This document shows positions 18,627 through 26,078 of a stretch of 64,000 bases of DNA, in pieces (the first letter of the stretch is position 1; every line of letters starts with the position of its first letter). The translations under genes and the position numbers were made by a program. Origin of the DNA: Streptomyces sp. NBC_00306. Lineage in GTDB: Bacteria > Actinomycetota > Actinomycetes > Streptomycetales > Streptomycetaceae. The stretch lies in the NCBI RefSeq assembly GCF_036169555.1, contig NZ_CP108032.1, forward strand, positions 4,960,001 to 5,024,000. The letters are read 5' to 3'. Under the pieces are notes generated by a model. The model did not search any database. It saw nothing but the letters and a program-made list of their open reading frames with translations, and had not been told where the DNA came from.

Positions 18627-19223
18627 GTGGGGACCGTAACGCTCGGCGTTTCGATCGCGGTCCCGGAGCCTTACGGCAGCCTGCTCCAGGAGCTGCGCGC
18701 GGGCTTCGGGGATCCCGCCGCGCACGGCATTCCCACGCACGTCACCCTGCTGCCGCCCACCGAGGCCGACCCGGCGACCCTGCCGGCGATCGAGGCGCAC
18801 CTCACCGAGGTCGCGACGGCGAGCAGGCCGTTCCCGATGCGGCTGTCCGGCACGGGCACGTTCCGGCCGCTCTCGCCCGTCGTCTTCGTCCAGATCGCCG
18901 AGGGCGCCGCGGCCTGCTCCTGGCTCCAGAAGCGGGTGCGGGACGCCTCCGGTCCGCTGGTGCGCGAGCTCCAGTTCCCGTACCACCCGCACGTCACCGT
19001 CGCGCACGGCATCGCGGAAGAGGCGATGGACCGGGCGTACGCGGAGCTGGCCGACTTCGAGGCCGCCTGGACCTGTGCCTCCTTCGCGCTGTACGAGCAG
19101 GGCCAGGACGGCGTGTGGCGCAAGCTCCACGAGTACGCCTTCGGGGGCGGCATCGCCTCCGTGCCCGCCCAGTGCGCTCCGGTGGACGAGCCGGCGACGG
19201 CTCCCTCGGCCGCCACGTCCTGA
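18627..19223 (+). CDS. 2'-5' RNA ligase superfamily protein
   Basis: 198 residues from a GTG with GAGGAG 6 nt upstream. It has the two HxT motifs of the 2H phosphoesterase superfamily: HVTLLPP near residue 38 and HVTVAHG near residue 120, about 80 residues apart as expected. Family members act as cyclic phosphodiesterases or 2'-5' RNA ligases. The physiological RNA or nucleotide substrate is unknown. The C-terminal 30 residues are Ala/Pro-rich. The longer frame from 18504 has no start signal. It is convergent with the DprE2 gene. Confidence 0.85.
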   Translation: MGTVTLGVSIAVPEPYGSLLQELRAGFGDPAAHGIPTHVTLLPPTEADPATLPAIEAHLTEVATASRPFPMRLSGTGTFRPLSPVVFVQIAEGAAACSWLQKRVRDASGPLVRELQFPYHPHVTVAHGIAEEAMDRAYAELADFEAAWTCASFALYEQGQDGVWRKLHEYAFGGGIASVPAQCAPVDEPATAPSAATS

Positions 19224-19272
19224 CCCGGCCGCCCCGCCGTTCCGCCCTGACGAAGCCCCGCAGGCGCTCCGC

Positions 19273-20028
19273 TCACAGCGGCAGTCGGCGGAACAGCGGG
19301 CGCGGCACATGCCGCAGCGCCGACATCACCAGCCGCAGAGCTCCGGGCACCCACACCGTCTCCGCCCTGCGCCGCAGCCCCTGCTCGACGGCCAGCGCGA
19401 CGGCCTCGGGCGTGGTGGCCAGCGGCGCCTCGGGCAGGCCGGCCGTCATCCTCGTCCTGACGAAGCCCGGGCGTACGGCCATCACATGGACCCCGGTCCC
19501 GTACATCGCGTCCCCCAGTCCCTGGGTGAAGACGTCCAGGCCGGCCTTGCTGGAGCCGTAGATGAAGTTGGCGCGGCGGGCCCGCTCGCCGGCCACCGAG
19601 GAGAGGACCACCAGGGAGCCGTGCCCCTGGTTCTGCAGCGCGGCCGCGCACACGAGTCCGGCCGAGACGGCGCCCGTGTAGTTGGTCTGCGCGACCCGGA
19701 CCGCCGCCGGCGGGTCGGCCTCGTCGTTCGCCTGGTCGCCGAGGACGCCGAAGGCGAGCAGCACCATGTCGATGTCGCCCTCCGCGAAGACCTTGCCCAG
19801 CACCTGTTCGTGCAGGGCGGGGTCGAGGGCGTCGAAGGCGACGGTGCGGACGTCGGCGCCGAGCCGGCGCAGTCCGTCCGCGGCGGCTTCGAGGTCGGGG
19901 GAGGGGCGGCCCGCCAGCCAGACCGTACGGGTGCGCCGGGCGATCAGCCGGCGGGCCACGGCCTGGCCGATCTCCGAGGTGCCGCCGAGGACGAGCAGGG
20001 ACTGCGGTGCGCCGAAGGCGTCCTTCAT
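19273..20028 (-). CDS. dprE2: Decaprenylphospho-beta-D-erythro-pentofuranosid-2-ulose 2-reductase (DprE2-like SDR)
   Basis: 251 residues. It is a short-chain dehydrogenase with cofactor motif VLGGTSEIGQAVA, active-site Ser in VVLSSVAGERARR and catalytic YGSSKAG. The sequence MKDAFGAPQSLLVLGGTSEIG and the end VWVPGALRLVMSALRHVPRPLFRRLPL resemble mycobacterial DprE2 (Rv3791). In mycobacteria it reduces the 2-keto lipid made by DprE1 to decaprenylphosphoryl-arabinose, using NADH. It lies directly downstream of dprE1 with a 97-bp G-rich gap. Activity in this organism is inferred from the complete gene set. Confidence 0.9.
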   Translation of the reverse strand: MKDAFGAPQSLLVLGGTSEIGQAVARRLIARRTRTVWLAGRPSPDLEAAADGLRRLGADVRTVAFDALDPALHEQVLGKVFAEGDIDMVLLAFGVLGDQANDEADPPAAVRVAQTNYTGAVSAGLVCAAALQNQGHGSLVVLSSVAGERARRANFIYGSSKAGLDVFTQGLGDAMYGTGVHVMAVRPGFVRTRMTAGLPEAPLATTPEAVALAVEQGLRRRAETVWVPGALRLVMSALRHVPRPLFRRLPL

Positions 20029-20125
20029 GAGCAGTGCTCCTTACGAGCGGTGGAGAGCCCCGGCTGGTGGACCGGGGGCGGGAGTCGGGGGGCGAGGCGG
20101 AGCCGGGCCGGGGGCGGGGGCAGGG

Positions 20126-21508
20126 TCAGAGCGTGAGGCGGCGTGAGAGGTCGGAGGCGAACACGCCGTGGGGGTCCAGCCGAGCGCGCAGCGCGCGGAA
20201 GTCGGCCAGCCGCGGGTACATGCCGGCCAGCAGCTCCGGCCGCAGCCGGGAGTCCTTGGCGAGATAGACCCGTCCGCCCGCCCCGGCGACCTCGTCGTCG
20301 AGTTCGTCCAGGAAGGCGCCGAGGCCGGGCAGATCCGCGGGGATGTCGAGCGCGAGCGTCCAGCCGGCCATCGGGAAGGACAGCCACCCGGCGTCCCCCT
20401 CGCCGAACCGTTTGAGCACCGCGAGGAACGAGGGGCAGCCGCGCCGTGCGATCCGCCGCACAATCCGGCGCAGCGTCTCCTCCTGCCCGTGCCCGAGCAC
20501 GAACTGGTACTGCACGAATCCGCCGCGGCCGTAGATCCGGTTCCAGTGCGGTACGCCGTCCAGCGGATGGAAGAAGGAGGAGAGCTTCTGCAGCTCACCG
20601 AGGCGGAGCCGGGGCGCCCTGCGGAACCAGAGCTCGTTGAAGAGGCCGACCGTGGCGCGGGTGAGCAGGCCGGGCGGTACGAAGCGGGGCGGGCCGGGCA
20701 GCCGTCCGGGGCGGAACGCGAGCGGTGCGCGGCGGGCGCGTGCGGGCAATGCGTCCAGCGGGGCGTGCTCGCCGCGGGTGAGCACGGAGCGTCCCAGTGC
20801 CCGGCCGCGGGCGAGCAGGTCGATCCAGGCGACCGAGTAGCGGTAGCGGTGGTCGGTGGCGGTGAGCCGGGCCATCAAGTCGTCCAGATCGGCGGCCCGT
20901 TCGGTGTCGACGGACATCAGCGACGTCTCGACGGGGTGCAGCCGGAGGGTCGCCGAGAGGATCACCCCCGTCAGGCCCATACCGCCCGCGGTCGCGTCGA
21001 AGAGTTCGGTGCCGGGCCGCACCGTGTGGACCGCGCCGTCCGCGGTGAGCAGGTCCGCCGCGTCGACATGGCGGGCGAAGGAGCCGCTGACGTGGTGGTT
21101 CTTGCCGTGGATATCGGCGCCGATCGCTCCGCCGACCGTGACCTGCCGGGTCCCCGGCGTCACCGGTACGAACCAGCCGAGCGGCAGCAGCACCTCCATC
21201 AGCCGGTGCAGGCTCACCCCCGCGTCGCACACCACGACACCCGTGTCGGCGTCGACGGAGCGGATGCGGTCCAGGGCGGTCATGTCGAGGACCGAGCCGC
21301 CCGCGTTCTGCGCCGCGTCGCCGTACGCCCTGCCGAGCCCGCGGGCGATCCCGCCGCGGGTGCCCCAGTCCCGTACGGCCGCGGCGGCCTCGTCGGCGGT
21401 GCGTGGCCGCAGCACGAACGCGGTCGTCGGGGCCGTACGCCCCCAGCCGGTGACGGACACGAAGGTGCCACCGGGACCGGCGGCGGAAGGACGGGTGTCG
21501 GCAGCCAT
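20126..21508 (-). CDS. dprE1: Decaprenylphosphoryl-beta-D-ribose oxidase (DprE1-like FAD enzyme)
   Basis: 460 residues, close to mycobacterial DprE1 (461). The FAD-binding region includes RGLGRAYGDAAQNAGG and GGAIGADIHGKNHHVSGSF. The substrate domain carries the catalytic Lys in YLAKDSR at residue 418, the same number as in M. tuberculosis. It oxidises the ribose C2 of decaprenylphosphoryl-ribose. The residue matching the benzothiazinone-reactive Cys387 is Ala386 (motif WTLALDIP against WNICVDFP). The ATG has no strong Shine-Dalgarno site; a TATACG hexamer 9 nt upstream may be its -10. It is divergent from the PAP2/UbiA genes of the same pathway. Confidence 0.92.
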   Translation of the reverse strand: MAADTRPSAAGPGGTFVSVTGWGRTAPTTAFVLRPRTADEAAAAVRDWGTRGGIARGLGRAYGDAAQNAGGSVLDMTALDRIRSVDADTGVVVCDAGVSLHRLMEVLLPLGWFVPVTPGTRQVTVGGAIGADIHGKNHHVSGSFARHVDAADLLTADGAVHTVRPGTELFDATAGGMGLTGVILSATLRLHPVETSLMSVDTERAADLDDLMARLTATDHRYRYSVAWIDLLARGRALGRSVLTRGEHAPLDALPARARRAPLAFRPGRLPGPPRFVPPGLLTRATVGLFNELWFRRAPRLRLGELQKLSSFFHPLDGVPHWNRIYGRGGFVQYQFVLGHGQEETLRRIVRRIARRGCPSFLAVLKRFGEGDAGWLSFPMAGWTLALDIPADLPGLGAFLDELDDEVAGAGGRVYLAKDSRLRPELLAGMYPRLADFRALRARLDPHGVFASDLSRRLTL

Positions 21509-21659
21509 ACCCCGGACCGTATAGCCGTAAATGCCCTGTTTTCCGCAGACCTAACGGACGCGCCGAAATGGGTGATTAAACGAGTGTCATCAAAGATGAG
21601 CGTGAAACTCGGCCGGTCGCCGAGAAGAGTCCCCCCTGGCTCAGGAGAAGGGGTGGCGA

Positions 21660-22241
21660 ATGAGATACGTCGACTGCGCGGCCGCCGACCGAAGGCTGTT
21701 GGCAGCGATGCGCGCGTACGGGGGACGACCGGGCGTCGCGGTCGCCGTACGCGCGCTCTCCCTCGCCGGGGAGCACGCCGCGCTGTGGCTCGCCGCCGGT
21801 CTCACCGGCGCGGCGGCCGACCCGGAACGGCGCGGGCGCTGGCTGCGCGCCACGGCCGTGGTCGGCGGGGCCCACCTGGCGAGCATGGGCGTCAAACACG
21901 TCGTCCGCAGGCCCCGCCCCGAACTCCCCTCGCACCGCCCCCTCGTGCACACCCTGGGCCGGCACTCCTTCCCCAGCTCGCACGCCGCGTCGGCCGCGGC
22001 CGCCGCCGTGGCCTTCGGCGCACTGCTCCCCGCGGCCCGCCGGCTGGCGCCACCGCTGGCCGCCGCGATGTGCGTCTCGCGCCTGGTCGCCGGGGTCCAC
22101 TACCCGACGGACATCGCGGCGGGCGCGGTACTCGGCGGGCTGGCCGCGCGCGCCGGGGCCCGGTGGGCGGGCGGCGCCGTGTCGCCCGGCTTCACGGGGG
22201 CCCGCGCCGCCGGACGTCCGAGGGGCCGGTGCCATGTCTGA
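21660..22241 (+). CDS. PAP2-superfamily phosphatase, probable decaprenylphosphoryl-5-phosphoribose phosphatase
   Basis: 193 residues with about five membrane segments. All three PAP2 signature motifs are present: KHVVRRPRPELP, FPSSHAASA and SRLVAGVHYPTDIAAG. In mycobacteria a PAP2 protein (Rv3807c) next to the UbiA enzyme is the proposed phosphatase that removes the 5-phosphate of the lipid-linked phosphoribose. The same adjacency here (overlap of 8 bp with the UbiA gene) supports that role. GGAGAAGGGG precedes the ATG. It faces dprE1 across a 151-bp gap. Confidence 0.88.
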   Translation: MRYVDCAAADRRLLAAMRAYGGRPGVAVAVRALSLAGEHAALWLAAGLTGAAADPERRGRWLRATAVVGGAHLASMGVKHVVRRPRPELPSHRPLVHTLGRHSFPSSHAASAAAAAVAFGALLPAARRLAPPLAAAMCVSRLVAGVHYPTDIAAGAVLGGLAARAGARWAGGAVSPGFTGARAAGRPRGRCHV

Positions 22242-23175
22242 GCCCGGTACCGCGCTGCTGGAGCGGCCCCGGAAACCGTCGCCGCCGCGGGCCGTGAGCC
22301 TGCCGGTCGGACTGCTCAGGACCGCCCGGCCCCGGCAGTGGATCAAGAACGTGCTCGTGGTGGCCGCGCCCGCCGCCGCCGGTGAACTGGACTCCCCGCA
22401 CGCGGCCGGACAACTGGCCGTCGTCTTCGTCCTGTTCACCGCCGCCGCGGCAGCGGTCTATCTGATCAACGACGCCCGGGACGCGGACGCCGACCGTGCC
22501 CATCCGGTGAAGTGCCGCCGCCCCGTCGCGGCGGGCGAGGTCCCGGTGCCCGTCGCGTACACCGTGGGCGCCGTGCTCGCCGGCACCGCCGTCGGCGGAG
22601 CCGCTGCCCTGTGCACCCCCATGACCGGCGCCCTGCTGACCGCGTATCTCTCGATGCAACTCGCCTACTGCATCTGGCTCAAGCACGTGCTCGTCGTCGA
22701 CCTGGCCGTCGTCACCACCGGGTTCCTGATGCGCGCGATGATCGGCGGGGTCGCGCTCGGCATCCCGCTCTCGCGCTGGTTCCTGATCACCACCGGCTTC
22801 GGCGCCCTGTTCATGGTCGCGGCGAAGCGCTACTCCGAAGCCGTGCAGCTGGCCGACAGCAAGGGCGCGACCCGGGCGCTGCTCACCGAGTACACGACCG
22901 GCTATCTGCGCTTCGTCTGGCAGCTCGCCGCCGGTGTCGCCGTCCTCGCCTACTGCCTGTGGGCCCTGGAGAGCGGCGGTGTGGCCGCTTCGGCGCTGCT
23001 GCCCTGGCGGCAGCTGTCGATGATCGCCTTCATCATGGCGGTGCTGCGGTACGCGGTCTTCGCCGACCGCGGCACGGCCGGCGCACCCGAGGACGTGGTG
23101 CTGCGGGACCGGCCGCTGGCCGTCATCGGCCTGGTGTGGGCCGCGATGTACGGACTGGCGGTCGCCGACCTGTGA
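22234..23175 (+). CDS. Decaprenyl-phosphate phosphoribosyltransferase (UbiA family)
   Basis: 313 residues with nine or so membrane helices. The UbiA metal-diphosphate motif is NDARDADADRAHPVKCRRP, very like the motif of mycobacterial Rv3806c. The enzyme would transfer phosphoribose from PRPP to a polyprenyl phosphate on the cytoplasmic side of the membrane. A second Asp-rich region lies in AAKRYSEAVQLADSKG. It overlaps the PAP2 gene upstream by 8 bp and the GtrA gene downstream by 4 bp, so the three are translated together. Confidence 0.92.
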   Translation: MSEPGTALLERPRKPSPPRAVSLPVGLLRTARPRQWIKNVLVVAAPAAAGELDSPHAAGQLAVVFVLFTAAAAAVYLINDARDADADRAHPVKCRRPVAAGEVPVPVAYTVGAVLAGTAVGGAAALCTPMTGALLTAYLSMQLAYCIWLKHVLVVDLAVVTTGFLMRAMIGGVALGIPLSRWFLITTGFGALFMVAAKRYSEAVQLADSKGATRALLTEYTTGYLRFVWQLAAGVAVLAYCLWALESGGVAASALLPWRQLSMIAFIMAVLRYAVFADRGTAGAPEDVVLRDRPLAVIGLVWAAMYGLAVADL

Positions 23176-23597
23176 AACGCGTCCCCTGGCCGGAGGCGGC
23201 CTCGTTCATCCTCGTCGGAGGGGGTGCGTACGCGGCCGACGTGGCGCTCTTCACCCTGCTGCGCGGCCCCGGCGACTGGGGACCCCTGACCGCGAAGTCG
23301 GTCTCGTTCCTCGCCGGCTGCACGGTCGCCTACCTCGGCAACGCCTTCGGGACCTACCGGCGCCGGAGCCTGCGCCTGCGGGAGTACGCCGCATTCTTCG
23401 GCGTCAATGTCGCCGGCGCGGTCGTCCAACTGCTCTGCCTCGCGGTCTCGCACCACGGCCTCGGTCTGACCTCGGCGCGCGCGGACCTCGTCTCCGGGCT
23501 CGGTGTCGGGATGGTCCTGGCCACCTGCCTGCGATTCTGGGGGGCCCGGACGCTGGTGTTCCGCGTGGAGGGTAGGCGTACGCCATGGACTGGCTGA
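23172..23597 (+). CDS. GtrA-family membrane protein (candidate DPA flippase)
   Basis: 141 residues from a GTG overlapping the UbiA stop. Four hydrophobic helices with the GtrA features FILVGGGAYAADVALFTLL, KSVSFLAGCTVAYLGNAFGTYRR and LRFWGARTLVF. In mycobacteria the GtrA protein Rv3789 is linked to decaprenylphosphoryl-arabinose translocation or to recruitment of the arabinosyl machinery. Position within this operon supports a similar role. The coding frame continues far upstream without a start signal, so the coupled GTG is preferred. Confidence 0.88.
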   Translation: MKRVPWPEAASFILVGGGAYAADVALFTLLRGPGDWGPLTAKSVSFLAGCTVAYLGNAFGTYRRRSLRLREYAAFFGVNVAGAVVQLLCLAVSHHGLGLTSARADLVSGLGVGMVLATCLRFWGARTLVFRVEGRRTPWTG

Positions 23598-24517
23598 CCA
23601 AGCTCCCCGTCATCGGGCCCCTGATGGCCCGGCTGATGCAGACCCACGCCTGGCGCTCGTACGAGACGCTCGACCGGGTGCACTGGGCCCGGCTGGCCGC
23701 CGCGATCACCTTCATCAGCTTTCTGGCCCTCTTCCCGCTGATCACCGTGGCCGCGGCGATCGGTGCCGCCCTGCTCAGCAAGGAGCAGCTGGGCAAGCTG
23801 GAGGACAAGATCGGTGACCAGGTCCCCGGCATCTCCGACCAGCTCGACATCAACGCGCTGGTCGACAACGCGGGCACGGTCGGACTGGTCGCGGGCGCGC
23901 TGCTGCTGCTCACCGGTATCGGCTGGGTCGGCTCGCTGCGGGACTGTCTGCGGGCCGTGTGGGAGGTGGACGACGAGGACGACGACAACCCCGTCGTCCG
24001 CAAGGTCAAGGACGGCGTCGTGCTCCTCGGCCTCGGCGCGACCGCCCTCGCCTCCTTCGCCGCGTCGGCGCTCGGGTCCACGACCGTCGGCTGGACGGCG
24101 AAGCAGATCGGTATCGAGGACGGCGGCGCCGAGGGCGTGCTGCTTCAGGTCGCCGCCATCGCCATCGCCGGCGTCGCCAACTTCCTGCTGCTGCTCTACC
24201 TGCTGACGCTGCTTCCGGGAGTGCACCCTCCGCGCCGTCGCCTGGTGGTCGCCGGGCTCATCGGCGCGATCGGCTTCGAACTGCTGAAGCTGCTGCTCAG
24301 CGGCTACATCCAGGGTGTCGCGTCGAGGAGTATGTACGGCGCCTTCGGCGTCCCCATCGCCCTGCTGCTGTGGATCAACTTCTCGGCGAAGCTGCTCCTG
24401 TTCTGCGCCGCGTGGACCGCGACGCCGAGCAAGGAGCAGTCACCTGCCGCAGAGTCGTCCTCCTCAGAGGGTCCCGGCGGCGCCGCTACCGACGGCGCAG
24501 CGGCCACTGGCGGTTGA
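23585..24517 (+). CDS. YihY/virulence factor BrkB family membrane protein
   Basis: 310 residues. Six membrane helices are visible: AAITFISFLALFPLITVAAAIGAALL, VGLVAGALLLLTGIGWVGSL, VVLLGLGATALASFAASALG, VAAIAIAGVANFLLLLYLLTLLPG, VVAGLIGAIGFELLKLLLSGYIQG and IALLLWINFSAKLLLFCAAW. These match the BrkB/YihY family. The C-terminal tail is short and Ser/Gly/Ala-rich. The function of the family is unsettled. It overlaps the GtrA gene by 13 bp, and its 3' end overlaps the convergent carboxypeptidase gene by 32 bp. Co-transcription with the DPA-type genes suggests a cell-envelope role. Confidence 0.88.
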   Translation: MDWLTKLPVIGPLMARLMQTHAWRSYETLDRVHWARLAAAITFISFLALFPLITVAAAIGAALLSKEQLGKLEDKIGDQVPGISDQLDINALVDNAGTVGLVAGALLLLTGIGWVGSLRDCLRAVWEVDDEDDDNPVVRKVKDGVVLLGLGATALASFAASALGSTTVGWTAKQIGIEDGGAEGVLLQVAAIAIAGVANFLLLLYLLTLLPGVHPPRRRLVVAGLIGAIGFELLKLLLSGYIQGVASRSMYGAFGVPIALLLWINFSAKLLLFCAAWTATPSKEQSPAAESSSSEGPGGAATDGAAATGG

Positions 24518-25694
24518 CCAGGAAGACCCCCGCCGCCAGCACCACGAGCAGACCGCCGACCACGGCGAGGGCCGTACCGACGCCGCCGGAGCCCTCGTCC
24601 GCAGCGGCGGAGGCCTTCGCGGGTGCGCCGTTGCTCGCGGGCTCGACCTGGGGGGAGTCCTCGGGGGCGGCGGACCTCGGCGGGACCAGTTCACCGACGG
24701 GCCGGACCTTCCCGGCCGCCGCGAAGCCCCAGTCGAGCAGCCGTCCGGCCTCCTTGTAGACGGCCTGGCTCTCCTCGGAGTCCGGGTTCATGACGGTGAC
24801 GAGCAGCACCTTGCCGTTGCGCTCGGCGACACCGGTGAACGTGGCACCGGCGTGCGTGGTGTTGCCGTTCTTGACCCCCGCCATGCCCTGGTACGGGGAG
24901 ACCCCGGACTCGCCGGTGAGCAGCCGGTTGGTGTTCTGGATCTCGAAGTAGTCGCGCTTGCCCGCCGTGACCCCGCCGGGGAACTTGGCGCGTGCCGTGG
25001 AGCAGTACTCGCGGAAGTCCTTCTTCTGCATCCCGCTGCGGGCGATGAGCGTGAGGTCGTACGCGGACGAGACCTGGCCCTCGGCGTCGTAGCCGTCGGG
25101 CGAGACGACGTGGGTGTCGAGCGCCTGGAGCTCGTCGGCGTGCGCCTGCATGTCCTCGACGGTCTTGGGGACACCGCCGTTCATCGCGGACAGGACGTGC
25201 ACCGCGTCGTTGCCGGAGCGCAGGAAGACGCCGAGCCACAGGTCGTGCACCGTGTACGCGTGCTCCTCCTTGACCCCGACGAGGCTGCTGCCCTCGCCGA
25301 CGTCCGCGAGCTCGGCCTGGGTGACCTTGTGCGCCTCGGTCTTGGGGAGCTTCGGCAGCACGGTGTCGGCGAAGAGCATCTTGAGCGTGGACGCCGGGGG
25401 CAGCCGCCAGTGCGCGTTGTGCGAGGCGAGGACGTCGCCGCTCTCCGCGTCCGCGACGATCCAGGACCGGCCGGTGACCTCGTTCGGCAGCACGGGTGCG
25501 CCCGGTCCGAGGCTGACCTGGGTGCCCGCCCTGCCGAGCTGCGGGCCGCCGACGGTCGACATGGAGGCCGGCGGATTCGGCTGCTTCCTGGTGGCCTTGC
25601 CGTCGGTGGTGCCGGCCGAGGCGGGCACGGCGAGGAGCACGGGCAGCAACGAGGCGGCGGTGACCGTCAGCGCGGTCTTCTTCAGAGCGGACAC
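24486..25694 (-). CDS. D-alanyl-D-alanine carboxypeptidase (low-molecular-mass PBP, S11 family)
   Basis: 402 residues from a GTG. A signal peptide (VSALKKTALTVTAASLLPVLLAVPASAG) and a C-terminal membrane helix (VGTALAVVGGLLVVLAAGVFLV) place the enzyme outside, anchored at its end. Active-site motifs are S102-T-L-K105 and S160-G-N162; the third motif reads K275-N-G277 instead of KTG. It trims the terminal D-Ala of peptidoglycan stem peptides. No Shine-Dalgarno site is seen, but TACGTT lies 7 nt before the GTG, so the mRNA may be leaderless. The frame extends to 25895 without other good starts. Confidence 0.9.
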   Translation of the reverse strand: MSALKKTALTVTAASLLPVLLAVPASAGTTDGKATRKQPNPPASMSTVGGPQLGRAGTQVSLGPGAPVLPNEVTGRSWIVADAESGDVLASHNAHWRLPPASTLKMLFADTVLPKLPKTEAHKVTQAELADVGEGSSLVGVKEEHAYTVHDLWLGVFLRSGNDAVHVLSAMNGGVPKTVEDMQAHADELQALDTHVVSPDGYDAEGQVSSAYDLTLIARSGMQKKDFREYCSTARAKFPGGVTAGKRDYFEIQNTNRLLTGESGVSPYQGMAGVKNGNTTHAGATFTGVAERNGKVLLVTVMNPDSEESQAVYKEAGRLLDWGFAAAGKVRPVGELVPPRSAAPEDSPQVEPASNGAPAKASAAADEGSGGVGTALAVVGGLLVVLAAGVFLVNRQWPLRRR

Positions 25695-25701
25695 AGACGA
25701 G

Positions 25702-25707
25702 AACGTA
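25702..25707 (-). promoter_or_regulatory. Candidate -10 box for the carboxypeptidase gene
   Basis: TACGTT on the minus strand lies 7 nt upstream of the GTG at 25694. It fits the TANNNT consensus and the spacing of a leaderless transcript. No convincing -35 was found. Confidence 0.4.
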
Positions 25708-25815
25708 CAGGGAGCTACAGAAAATATGCTTATCGTCCCGGAGGCGCGCCGGGAAGACCGCCAGGACAGCCCACCCCGGAGAACCCGGCCGGACCACGCC
25801 CGCGATACTGGGTGC

Positions 25816-26067
25816 ATGAAGCTCAGCCGCCCCGTCTCCTGGTTCCTGCTCGCTTTCGGGGTGTGGAGCTGGTTCATCTGGGTCACCTTCGTCAAAAACC
25901 TGTGGGCGGACGGCAGCGGTCTCGCCTTCGACGACGCGGGTGACCCGACGGCTTACTTCTGGGTGCATCTGCTGCTCGCCTTGACGTCCTTGCTTCTGGG
26001 GACGGTCGTCGGAGTGATCGGGTTGCGTGCGGTCCGCGCTTTGCGGCGCGAGGCACACAAGGGATAG
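25816..26067 (+). CDS. Small two-helix membrane protein (SCO4848-like)
   Basis: 83 residues. Two membrane helices (VSWFLLAFGVWSWFIWVTFVKNLW and AYFWVHLLLALTSLLLGTVVGVIGLRAVRAL) with a short loop between them and a basic C-terminus. From memory it resembles the conserved Streptomyces membrane protein SCO4848. Function unknown. It is divergent from the D,D-carboxypeptidase gene and 11 bp upstream of the metallophosphoesterase gene, with which it probably forms an operon. Confidence 0.82.
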   Translation: MKLSRPVSWFLLAFGVWSWFIWVTFVKNLWADGSGLAFDDAGDPTAYFWVHLLLALTSLLLGTVVGVIGLRAVRALRREAHKG

Positions 26068-26078
26068 AGGAGCAGTCC

